Origin: Acidobacteriaceae bacterium | Lineage (GTDB): Bacteria > Acidobacteriota > Terriglobia > Terriglobales > Acidobacteriaceae | Assembly (NCBI GenBank): GCA_003151335.1 | Contig: PLXE01000112.1 | Span: 69,555-133,554, forward strand | DNA length: 64,000 bases | Direction: 5' to 3' | Shown here: in pieces, positions 44,806 to 53,510 of the stretch | Layout of the letters: every line of letters begins with the position of its first letter | How positions within the stretch are numbered: position 1 is the first letter of the stretch | Translations under genes and position numbers: made by a program | The notes under the pieces: generated by a model | The model's database searches: none | The model's input: only the letters and a program-made list of their open reading frames with translations | What the model was told of the DNA's origin: nothing

Positions 44806-47800
44806 TCAGGGCTGTACTTTCAGCGGTGCCAACTGTTTGCTCGCGAACTCCTGCCAGCGCTGCACTAGCGATGTCGCCGACTGATGCACTTTGGAAACGG
44901 CTTGCGTTGCCTGCATGGTTGGCGCTGCGTCCACCTCCTGCAACACCCACAACAATTCCATAAGGGAGCCGCGCACGCCAGAGAGGCCCTCAGTTTGCGC
45001 CCCCCGTCTGCGGCGTCCGCCCGCTCCTTGCAGAGATTGCAATTCCTGAATGGCGGCGTCAATCTTGGCAGCCTCCGGACCGCTCGCCTTTTCGCGCATA
45101 GACTTCAACTTCGTCAGTGTCGCTGCGGCCCGGTCCACCACCGGCTGCAGGACCAGCAAATCGTCATAGACTTGCATCGACAGCTCGAACTGCTTTTGCA
45201 AATCGGCAGTCGAGGTCTTGACGCGAGGGTCCATTGCGATGGTCAGCGGCTGGGTGTAGCGCTGTCCATCAACCGTGAGAACGACGCTGTACATGCCCGG
45301 CACAACCCATGGCGAAGTCGGCGCCGGCGCCGTGTTCCGAGAAACCGCGGTCATCGGATAGTAAGGCTTCATCCCTGGCACTGGCGCGTAATGCATGTCC
45401 CAGACAAAACGATGCATTTCTGCCGCGCTGGACAAGGTTTGCGGCGGTCGCAGCCAATACGCCGGAATGGACAGATCCGGGTCAGGTGGAGGGATGGGAT
45501 CGGCACTGGAGTACCGCCGCACCACAGTGCCCGCACTATCGAGGATTTCGAGCGTAGCCGGGCCAGTCGCGGGTGACTTCAGGTAATAGTTGAGGATGGT
45601 TCCATCCGGCGGATTCTGGCCTGCGGGCTCGTCCGGCGGCAGAGGCGTGTCGCTGTTGGTGTTCCAGCGAACGCGATAGGCCAGCTCGGGCGCGAACAGG
45701 AAGGCATTACTGGCGACAACCTTGTCGTCGAACTGACGCAGCGGCGTAATGTCGTCGAGAATCCAGAAACCACGGCCATGGGTTCCCACCGCGAGGTCGT
45801 TGTCCTTGATCGTCAGATCGCGTATGGAGGTCGCGGGCATGTTCAGCCGCAACGACTGCCAGCGATCGCCATCATCAAAAGAGACGTACACCGCGCGCTC
45901 GGTGCCCGCAAACAGCAGACCCTTTCGCTTGGGATCTTCGCGGACGGAGTTCACGTTCTCGTTTTCCGGGATGCCGCTGGTGATCTCAGTCCAGGTCTTG
46001 CCGGAATCACGGGTGCGATAAATGTGAGGCCGCAGATCGTCGAGACGCAAGGTGTTGACAGCAGCGTACGCGGTTTGCGGATCGAAGTGGCTGGCTTCGA
46101 GGACCGAAACCTTCTGCCATGCCGATAGCTGAGGCGGTGTGATGTTGTTCCAGTGCGCTCCGCCATCGGTGGTAAGCCAGATCAAGCCATCGTCCGTACC
46201 CGCCCAGATGCGGTTGATGTCGAGTGGCGAGGGCGCGACCGCGTAGACGACCCCTCGCTGCTTGGGCTGGGCCGACGGCTCGCTGCAAAAGATGCCCACG
46301 GTGGCGGGCACTTCCCAGGTCTTGCGAGTGAGGTCAGGACTGATCTGCTTCCAACTCTGTCCGCCATCGCGGGTAGTCCACAAAGTGTTCGACGCGAAGT
46401 AGAGAAGATGCGGATCAATCGGTGAGAACACAATTGGCTGGGTGCGAATCATGCGGAAGTTCGGCCCAGGGACCAACACCGGAGTCACGTTCTGCCCCTG
46501 CGCCGTGCGCCGGTCATAGCGCGACAGCTTGCCGCCGAACACAATGTCGGGGTCGAGCGGATCGGGCACGACATAGCCGTACTCTTCCGCCGCCACCGGA
46601 TGCCATTCGCGAAACGTGATCGCGCCATCGTTGCCCCGGCTGGAAATGCAAGCCGAGCCGCTCTCCTGCTGTCCGCTGCACAAGCGATAGGGAAAAGCGT
46701 TGTCGGCGTTCACGTGATACATCTGCGCCGTGGGCTGGTTATACCAGGAGCTCCAGCTCTCGCCGTCGTTTACGGTAACGATCGCCCCCTGATCGCTGGT
46801 CAGGATGATCGTGTTGGAATCGTTGGGATTGATCCAGATGTTCTGATAATCGTCGCCGCCGGGAGCGCCGCGAAAACCAATCCAGGTCTTGCCGCTATCG
46901 GTGGATTTCCAGGTGACTGTGCTGGTGACGTACACGACATCCGGATTCTTCGGATCGATCATCGGCACGGGTAAATCGCCGCCGCCGATACGGTTCTTGG
47001 GACGCGAATCGGTGGTCGCGATTGTCCAGATCTCACCGCCGTCGGCGGAACGATAGAGTTCCACCTTGTCCTTGGTCGCAACCACAGCGAAGAGCCGCTT
47101 AGGATTGCTACGCGCTATGGCAACATAGGCTTGGAGGATGCCGTTCGGCAGTCCTCCCGCCAGAGGATGCCATGTTTGTCCGCCGTCGGTTGACTTGAAC
47201 ACACCTCCGTTAGTGCCGTTAAATTCGCCATTCTCCCATGGTCCCTCTCGCGCCTCCCACAATGTGGCATAAACAATATTCGGGTCCGATGGGTCAATCT
47301 TTACGTCGCCAGCGCCGATGTTCTCGTCCTTGTAGAGCACCTTGTCGAAGGTCTGGCCGCCATCGGTCGAACGATAGATCCCGCGCTCCGGGTTAGGGCC
47401 GTAAGGGTGTCCCGCGACGGCGACAAAAAGCCGGTTAGGATCGTGGGAATCAATGGCTACCTGCGAAATCTGTTGGCCATCGCGCAACCCGAGGTGCGTC
47501 CAGGTCGCGCCAGCGTCGGTGGATTTATAGATTCCGTCGCCAACCGACAGGTCGGGACGATGCAGCCCTTCACCGCTGGCGACATAGATAACGTTGGGGT
47601 CGGACGGTGCTACTTCGAGGGCTCCGATAGAGCCGGTTGCTTCGCGATCGAAGATAGGCGTCCAGGTGCGGCCGAAATCGGTGGTCTTCCACACCCCGCC
47701 ATTCACGGCGCCGATGTAGAAAACATTCGGTTGTGTGGGCACACCCGAGACCGCACGGGTACGGCCCCCGCGAAAAGGGCCGACGTTTCGCCAATGCATT

Positions 47801-47913
47801 TCGCCCAGAAGCTTGGTATTGACGGGTTGCGAGTATGCGGGAGGAACGAACGGTAGAAATGAGAACAACAGGACTGCAGATGTTGAGAGCAAAGTTCGCA
47901 TTACGTCTATCAT
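44806..47913 (-). CDS. Secreted VPS10/sortilin-like beta-propeller protein (copy 1)
   Basis: An exported 1035-aa protein of the BNR/VPS10-propeller type abundant in Acidobacteria. The signal peptide MRTLLSTSAVLLFSFLPFVPPAYSQ is followed by MHWRNVGPFRGGRTRAVSGVP and many Asp-box-like repeats (KTTDFGRTWTPIFD, KSTDAGATWTHLG, RSTDGGQTFDKV, TTRDGGQSWKQI). The C-terminal ~150 residues include a linker (GAGGRRRRGAQTEGLSG) and helices. Often annotated as glycosyl hydrolase, but catalytic residues of any known hydrolase are not evident. It shares layout and motifs with the divergent gene at 48095. ATG 47913 or 47901. Confidence 0.85.
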   Translation of the reverse strand: MIDVMRTLLSTSAVLLFSFLPFVPPAYSQPVNTKLLGEMHWRNVGPFRGGRTRAVSGVPTQPNVFYIGAVNGGVWKTTDFGRTWTPIFDREATGSIGALEVAPSDPNVIYVASGEGLHRPDLSVGDGIYKSTDAGATWTHLGLRDGQQISQVAIDSHDPNRLFVAVAGHPYGPNPERGIYRSTDGGQTFDKVLYKDENIGAGDVKIDPSDPNIVYATLWEAREGPWENGEFNGTNGGVFKSTDGGQTWHPLAGGLPNGILQAYVAIARSNPKRLFAVVATKDKVELYRSADGGEIWTIATTDSRPKNRIGGGDLPVPMIDPKNPDVVYVTSTVTWKSTDSGKTWIGFRGAPGGDDYQNIWINPNDSNTIILTSDQGAIVTVNDGESWSSWYNQPTAQMYHVNADNAFPYRLCSGQQESGSACISSRGNDGAITFREWHPVAAEEYGYVVPDPLDPDIVFGGKLSRYDRRTAQGQNVTPVLVPGPNFRMIRTQPIVFSPIDPHLLYFASNTLWTTRDGGQSWKQISPDLTRKTWEVPATVGIFCSEPSAQPKQRGVVYAVAPSPLDINRIWAGTDDGLIWLTTDGGAHWNNITPPQLSAWQKVSVLEASHFDPQTAYAAVNTLRLDDLRPHIYRTRDSGKTWTEITSGIPENENVNSVREDPKRKGLLFAGTERAVYVSFDDGDRWQSLRLNMPATSIRDLTIKDNDLAVGTHGRGFWILDDITPLRQFDDKVVASNAFLFAPELAYRVRWNTNSDTPLPPDEPAGQNPPDGTILNYYLKSPATGPATLEILDSAGTVVRRYSSADPIPPPDPDLSIPAYWLRPPQTLSSAAEMHRFVWDMHYAPVPGMKPYYPMTAVSRNTAPAPTSPWVVPGMYSVVLTVDGQRYTQPLTIAMDPRVKTSTADLQKQFELSMQVYDDLLVLQPVVDRAAATLTKLKSMREKASGPEAAKIDAAIQELQSLQGAGGRRRRGAQTEGLSGVRGSLMELLWVLQEVDAAPTMQATQAVSKVHQSATSLVQRWQEFASKQLAPLKVQP

Positions 47914-48094
47914 CACGCCTCGTCGGATTGGAGTTGAGCGAAAAAAGGGAACGTGAGAAAAGGTGCAACGTGTCACTCCGAGCCGGATGCGCTGTTCGGC
48001 GCCCGATTTAACGACGTTTGTCCGCCTACTCTTTCCCATGACTTTACGCGAAAGTGTAATCTATCTGAACACATTCGTGCCGGGGACAATTGAA

Positions 48095-51000
48095 TTGAGA
48101 CTTTCCGTCAGCCGTGTTTGTCAGTTTCTACTTTTGCTTGTCGCCGCTGTTACTTTGAGCTGTCCCATCGCTGCGCAATCCGTTTCTCCCGATCTCTTCG
48201 GCGGCCTGCAATGGAGAATGATCGGCCCATTCCGCGGCGGCCGCGTGGTTGCCGTCGCCGGAGTGCCGGGGGATGGAGCGACCTTTTACTTTGGCTCCGT
48301 CGGCGGCGGCATCTGGAAAACACCCGATGCCGGCGTGACATGGACGCCAATCTTCGATGGTCAACCCATCGCCTCGATTGGGGCGCTGGTGGTGGCGCCC
48401 TCCAATCCGAATGTCATGTACGCCGGCACTGGCGAATCGGACATCCGCACCGATCTTTCCTCGGGCGACGGTGTGTACAAGTCGCAGGACGGCGGAGCGA
48501 CCTGGAAAAATATCGGTCTCCGCGATTCCCGCCAGATCAGCCGCATCGTGGTGGATCCTCACAATGCGGACATTGTCTATGTCGGAGTGCTGGGTCACGC
48601 CTACGGCCCCAACCAAGAGCGCGGCGTTTACAAGTCCAGGGACGGAGGTCATACCTGGTCTCACGTGCTCGACAAAGGTCCAAGCATCGGCGTCTCTGAC
48701 CTGGCCCTGGCGACGGATGCCCCGAACATTTTGTTCGCTGGCATTTGGAACGCGCACCGTCCGCCCTGGAGCACCTATGCGCCGCTACAAGGGCCGGGCG
48801 GAGGGCTGTATCGCTCCACCGACAGCGGAGCGACCTGGACCCAACTGACCGGCCACGGATTGCCGGATGGAGATTGGGGACGGGTGGGCGTTGCCGTGGC
48901 CCCGGACCGCAAGCGGGTGTATGCCTTGCTGGATGCTGGCAAGAAGGCGGGGCTCTACCGCTCTGACGACGGCGGCGACACCTGGGTCCTGGCCAACAGC
49001 GATGCGCGCCTCACCAGCCGGGCGTGGTATTTCAACTGGATCACCGTCGATTCCAGCCATCCCGATGTCATTTACATTCCGAATATCGCGCTCTACCGTT
49101 CCGACGATGGCGGCAAGACCATCTCCATCGTGCGCGGCGCGCCGGGCGGCGACGACTACCACCAGCTCTGGGTCGATCCCAAGGATTCTTCGCGTATGAT
49201 TGTCGGCACCGACCAGGGGACATCCATCAGCCTGAACGATGGGAAGACGTGGTCCTCCTGGTTCAACCAGCCGATCGGGCAGTTCTATCACGTGATCACC
49301 GACAACGAATTTCCTTATCACGTTTATGGCGCCCAGCAGGACAGCGGCAGCGCCGCGGTCTCGAGCCGGACCGATCATGGGCTGATCACAGCGCGCGACT
49401 GGTTTATGGTCGGCGGCGGCGAAAGCGGATGGCTGGCCCCCGATCCCAGCGATCCGAACATCGTCTATGCTACCGGTGTTTACGGCAGCGTGGTGCGTTG
49501 GGACCGGCGCACCTCGTTGAGTCAGGACATTACTCCCTGGCCAGCGTCCAACTTCGGCAGCGAGATCAACGAGCGCAAGCATCGCGATCCATGGACTCCG
49601 ATGCTGGTCTTCTCGCCGCTGGACAAGAACGCGCTCTATCTGGGAACGCAGTACGTGATGAAGACTACCGACGGCGGCCTGCACTGGGAGCAGATCAGCC
49701 CCGACCTTACCGGCGCTGCGCCGAACTCCACCAGCGAAAAGCCCGACGGACCTGCCACAGTGCAGAACGCGAAGGAGCGAGGTTTTGGCGTGGTGTACAG
49801 CATTGCGCCTTCGCCGCTGAAAGCCGATCAGATATGGGCGGGCAGCGACACCGGCCTGCTCCACCTCACTCGCGACGACGGGAAGACATGGCAGAACGTG
49901 ACGCCGAACGGCGTAGGAGACTGGAGCAAGATCGCCATGATCGAGGCGTCGCGTTTCGATCCCGCCGTGGCCTACGTCGCAGTCGATCGTCATCGGCTCG
50001 ACGACCTACGGCCCTACATTTATCGCACGCGGGATTACGGCAAAACCTGGCAGGCGATCGCGACGGGAATCGGCGAGCAATCTTTCGTCAACGCCATTCG
50101 CGAGGACACGGAGAAGAAGGGCCTGCTCTTCGCGGGAACGGAGCTGGGTGTCTACGTTTCGTTCGACGACGGGGACCACTGGCAGCCGCTGCAACTGAAT
50201 CTGCCTGCCGCGTCCATCCGCGACATCACCATTCATGGCGCTGACCTGGTCGTGGCCACGCACGGACGGGCCTTCTGGATTCTCGACGACATCACGCCGC
50301 TGCGGCAGATTGCGAGCCGGCCGCAGAGCGGGACTGTCCGGCTCTATCAGCCGGCCACGGCGATTCGCATTGACAACGATGTCTTCCTGGGGTCACCGCT
50401 GCCTCCGGAAGAGGCCGCGGCGAAGAACCCGCCCGACGGGGCTGTGCTCGACTACTACCTGAAGTCGCCGGCCAAGCAGGTGACGCTCGAAATTTATGAT
50501 CCCAGCGGGAAAGTGGTGCGCCGCTTTGCAAGCGGTGCAAAGCAGCCAACGTATCCTCCGCTGCCTATTCACCCACGCTGGCTGCCTAAGCCCGCGGTGC
50601 TGGACAACTCCGCCGGCATGCACCGATTTGTTTGGGACCTCAGGTGGAGCAGTTCCGGAAGCCCCGAAGAGATCGAAGAAGATGAAGGTTATAGAGCTCC
50701 CCAAGGGCCGCGCATTACGCCAGGTATCTATCAACTAAAACTTATGGTTGATGGGGACAACTTCGCCCAGAACTTGAAGGTGGAAATGGATCCGCGCTCT
50801 TCCGCGTCTTCGGCCGTGTTGGACGAACAGCTTCGTCTCGGACTGGAAATCTTTGGAGAGGTGCATCGCAGCCGCAGGGCCTCGGCTGAAATCGGCGCAG
50901 TGAAGAAACGTCTCGAGGAGGTGCAGCAGAAGCTTGGCGGCCATCAGCCCGAGTTGCTCAAGCAGGTTTCAGAGCTGCAGGCGGCGATCACGAAAATCGA

Positions 51001-51277
51001 GAAGGGAAGCGGCCCTTCGATGATGGGACTCGATGCTGCAAACAGTGGCCTGGCTTCGGCGCTTCACGTGGTGGAAAGTGGCAACCGGACGGCGCCATCG
51101 CAAGCCATCGAGGTGTACAGGCAGTCCGATGAGGCCGCCAAAGCGCGCATCGCGGAGTGGACGAAGCTGAAGAGCACGCAACTACCGCGACTCAATAACG
51201 CGCTCCAGAAGGGCGGCATCTCGCTAATCCAGATATCGCAAATCGAGCGCGGGGTGGAATACCTGATGTCGCAGTAG
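48095..51277 (+). CDS. Secreted VPS10/sortilin-like beta-propeller protein (copy 2)
   Basis: A 1060-aa paralogue of the divergent neighbour. From TTG 48095 (GGGGA upstream) it begins RLSVSRVCQFLLLLVAAVTLSCPIAAQ, a normal signal peptide; ATG 48038 would add 19 residues. LQWRMIGPFRGGRVVAVAGVP and the Asp-box repeats (KTPDAGVTWTPIFDG, KSQDGGATWKNIG, RSTDSGATWTQL, RSDDGGDTWVLAN) parallel copy 1. A FnIII-like segment (AVLDYYLKSPAKQVTLEIYD) and a C-terminal coiled coil (KKRLEEVQQKLGGHQPELLKQ) follow. Ligand or substrate unknown. Confidence 0.85.
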   Translation: MRLSVSRVCQFLLLLVAAVTLSCPIAAQSVSPDLFGGLQWRMIGPFRGGRVVAVAGVPGDGATFYFGSVGGGIWKTPDAGVTWTPIFDGQPIASIGALVVAPSNPNVMYAGTGESDIRTDLSSGDGVYKSQDGGATWKNIGLRDSRQISRIVVDPHNADIVYVGVLGHAYGPNQERGVYKSRDGGHTWSHVLDKGPSIGVSDLALATDAPNILFAGIWNAHRPPWSTYAPLQGPGGGLYRSTDSGATWTQLTGHGLPDGDWGRVGVAVAPDRKRVYALLDAGKKAGLYRSDDGGDTWVLANSDARLTSRAWYFNWITVDSSHPDVIYIPNIALYRSDDGGKTISIVRGAPGGDDYHQLWVDPKDSSRMIVGTDQGTSISLNDGKTWSSWFNQPIGQFYHVITDNEFPYHVYGAQQDSGSAAVSSRTDHGLITARDWFMVGGGESGWLAPDPSDPNIVYATGVYGSVVRWDRRTSLSQDITPWPASNFGSEINERKHRDPWTPMLVFSPLDKNALYLGTQYVMKTTDGGLHWEQISPDLTGAAPNSTSEKPDGPATVQNAKERGFGVVYSIAPSPLKADQIWAGSDTGLLHLTRDDGKTWQNVTPNGVGDWSKIAMIEASRFDPAVAYVAVDRHRLDDLRPYIYRTRDYGKTWQAIATGIGEQSFVNAIREDTEKKGLLFAGTELGVYVSFDDGDHWQPLQLNLPAASIRDITIHGADLVVATHGRAFWILDDITPLRQIASRPQSGTVRLYQPATAIRIDNDVFLGSPLPPEEAAAKNPPDGAVLDYYLKSPAKQVTLEIYDPSGKVVRRFASGAKQPTYPPLPIHPRWLPKPAVLDNSAGMHRFVWDLRWSSSGSPEEIEEDEGYRAPQGPRITPGIYQLKLMVDGDNFAQNLKVEMDPRSSASSAVLDEQLRLGLEIFGEVHRSRRASAEIGAVKKRLEEVQQKLGGHQPELLKQVSELQAAITKIEKGSGPSMMGLDAANSGLASALHVVESGNRTAPSQAIEVYRQSDEAAKARIAEWTKLKSTQLPRLNNALQKGGISLIQISQIERGVEYLMSQ

Positions 51278-51369
51278 CGCCGGCTTTTCCTCGTCACGCT
51301 TCACTGTGACGCATCTCGCAGAGTTTCCCGTAGAATAAGGCGACCCTTGCAAGTGGAAGGAGTGTGCAG

Positions 51370-51846
51370 ATGCGAGGCAACGAAAAAGTCATCGAGCAGT
51401 TGAATGCGGCCCTTAGCGCGGAGTTGACGGCCATTGCGCAGTACATGGTACAGGCTGAGATGTGCGACAGTTGGGGCTATCACCGGCTGGCCGGACTCAC
51501 CAAGGCGCGGGCCATCAAAGAAATGCACCATGCCGAAGGACTGATCGAGCGCATCATTTTCCTCGACGGAACTCCAGCCATCAACGTCCCCTTGACGCCC
51601 AAGGTGGGCGCCACCGTCGAGCAGCAACTGAAATTTGATTATGCCGACGAAGCCGATGCCGTGCGCCAGTACAACGCGGCGGCAAAGATCTGCCGCGACG
51701 CCGGCGACGCCGGATCCAAGGACCTGTTCGAGCGGATGATCCAGGATGAAGAGAGCCACGCTGACTTCCTGGACGCCCAGGTTCATGCCATCAAGGAAAT
51801 CGGAATCGGCGCGTATTTGTCGCAGCAACTAGAGAACGCAAAGTAG
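51370..51846 (+). CDS. bfr: Bacterioferritin
   Basis: A 158-aa, 24-mer-type iron store. Numbered from ATG 51370 (GGAAGGAG upstream), all diiron ferroxidase ligands of E. coli Bfr occur at identical positions: E18, E51, H54, E94, E127 and H130. The heme-binding M52 is also kept. The product begins MRGNEKVIEQLNAALSAELT. It stands alone on the plus strand after the VPS10-like gene; a bacterioferritin-associated ferredoxin gene is not adjacent. Confidence 0.97.
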   Translation: MRGNEKVIEQLNAALSAELTAIAQYMVQAEMCDSWGYHRLAGLTKARAIKEMHHAEGLIERIIFLDGTPAINVPLTPKVGATVEQQLKFDYADEADAVRQYNAAAKICRDAGDAGSKDLFERMIQDEESHADFLDAQVHAIKEIGIGAYLSQQLENAK

Positions 51847-51933
51847 AGCTGAACAGCTGGCGTACCGGATAGTGTCTCAGTTTGCATTGTCCGGGGAGAG
51901 CGGGCGTTCAGGACCGCGTCAAGCACTTCTCTC

Positions 51934-52041
51934 GAATCCGAGTCCCGTAGGGGCGGCACAGGAAAGGCGCGGATCTGCCGTGCCTACGGCACTCGGATTT
52001 CCAGGTGCGGCTTCAACGCGGGCCTGAAGGCCCGCTCTACC
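51934..52041. repeat. Palindromic repeat cluster in the 411-bp bfr-DUF5666 gap
   Basis: CCGTAGGGGCGGCAC pairs approximately with GTGCCTACGG, and GCGGGCC, TGAA, GGCCCGC (52018-52035) is a perfect hairpin. The style (gene-free, GC-rich, 'GGCCTGAAGGCC' cores) is like the other dispersed elements, but no module is shared exactly. The rest of the gap has no reading frame. Confidence 0.55.
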
Positions 52042-52257
52042 CTCCGCCTGTTTCATGCAACTCCTAAACTGGGACACTACCGCTTACCGCCTATTCTGGG
52101 CGAGTGCGCGCGCAGTTCATGCCGTGCTGAACCAGCCCTTCGGATCGATAGCACACTTTGATCTGTTTACCCATAAGCGGTTTACAAAACTTATGTTTTC
52201 TTAACAACCGTGCTACCACGGGTGTGTTTAGGTTGTTATTGGGGCGAGGTGTCCAGC

Positions 52258-53478
52258 ATGACTTCGAAGCGAAGACCCATTGCGATTCTGAAAGTGGTCG
52301 TAGTCGTGGTCTGTGTCGCTTTGTTCGCCGCGTCCCAACCTGCCGCCGCTGCACAAAAAGAGGGAACCCAACCGACGGGAACGCCGAAATCAAGAGTGAG
52401 GGTAGTGGGGACGATCAACTCAATCACTGGCAATACCATCACTGTCACAACCGATACGGGATCAGAGGTCAGCGTCATCATCCAACCGTCCACGCGTTTA
52501 GTTCGAAGCGTTCCGGGTCAAACAGATCTGAAGAGCGCATCTCCAATCCAGATGCCAGATTTGCAAGTCGGCGACCGGCTTCTAGCTGGCGGGATTGCTT
52601 CGGAGGATGGCAAATCTGTTTTGGCGGCCACAGGGATTGTCATGAAGAAGGCCGACATCGTCGAGAAGCAGGAGCAGGATCGCGCGGAGTGGCAGAAGCA
52701 CGGGCTCGCAGGCGTGGTGAAAGCAATCGATGCCGGAACGGAAACTATCAAGATTTCCACGGGCACGTTAGCGGCGGAGAAACTTACCATTCACATTTCG
52801 AAGGACACCATCATTCGCCGATACGCGCCGGACTCGGTGAAGTTTGATGACGCCAAGCCGGGTACGCTCGACCAGATCAAGGCCGGCGACCAACTTCGCG
52901 CACGCGGAACCCGCAGTGCTGAAGGTAGCGAGCTGGCGGCCGAGGAAATTGTTTCGGGCACATTCCGCAATATCGCGGGCACGGTGGTCGCGACCGATCA
53001 GGGAAATAATTCGGTTACCGTGATGGATCTGGCAACCAAACGCCCGGTGACCCTGAAATTGACCACGGATTCGCAAATGCACAAGCTGCCGCCCATGGTG
53101 GCGCAACGCATTGCCATGCGCTTAAAAGGCATCACGCCTGGCGGCCCAGGCGGCGGTGCGGCAGCCGGATCGCCGAGGATAGCGGACGCCGAGCGCCCAT
53201 CGCCTGGAAGTGGGCCGGGACAGCGCCCAGGTGGCGCGCCTGATTTCCAACAAATGCTGGGCCGCATGCCTGCGGTGACGCTCGCCGACTTGCAGAAAGG
53301 CGACGCCCTGATGATTGTGGCCACCGAGGGGAGTGCCAATTCGCCCTCGACGGCAATCATTCTGTTGAGCGGTGTCGAGCCGATTCTCACTGCTGCGCCC
53401 AGCCAGGCGGGGACCATTCTTTCGCCATGGAATTTGTCCACAGGAGGCGTAGCGGGTGCAATGGGAGATACTCCATAG
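52258..53478 (+). CDS. Secreted DUF5666-type protein
   Basis: An exported 406-aa protein. The signal sequence is ILKVVVVVVCVALFAASQPAAAAQ. Three similar beta-rich units follow (RVVGTINSITGNTITVTTDTG; GVVKAIDAGTETIKISTGT; AGTVVATDQGNNSVTVMDLA), each of the VxGxVxxxxxxxxxV pattern of DUF5666 small OB-like domains, with GDRLLAGG / GDQLRARGT loops. A Gly/Pro-rich region (ITPGGPGGGAAAG) precedes a fourth unit. Function unknown. Start ATG 52258 has GCGAGGTG upstream. It lies 32 bp upstream of the Oar-like gene in the same direction. Confidence 0.78.
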   Translation: MTSKRRPIAILKVVVVVVCVALFAASQPAAAAQKEGTQPTGTPKSRVRVVGTINSITGNTITVTTDTGSEVSVIIQPSTRLVRSVPGQTDLKSASPIQMPDLQVGDRLLAGGIASEDGKSVLAATGIVMKKADIVEKQEQDRAEWQKHGLAGVVKAIDAGTETIKISTGTLAAEKLTIHISKDTIIRRYAPDSVKFDDAKPGTLDQIKAGDQLRARGTRSAEGSELAAEEIVSGTFRNIAGTVVATDQGNNSVTVMDLATKRPVTLKLTTDSQMHKLPPMVAQRIAMRLKGITPGGPGGGAAAGSPRIADAERPSPGSGPGQRPGGAPDFQQMLGRMPAVTLADLQKGDALMIVATEGSANSPSTAIILLSGVEPILTAAPSQAGTILSPWNLSTGGVAGAMGDTP

Positions 53479-53510
53479 CTCCGCGGTTCATGAGAGTAGG
53501 AATATTTCCA

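Noticed and set aside
48038..48094. Earlier ATG start for the second VPS10-type gene
   Set aside because: It lacks a ribosome site and gives a 46-residue N-region; the TTG at 48095 gives a normal signal peptide with GGGGA upstream. Not fully excluded.
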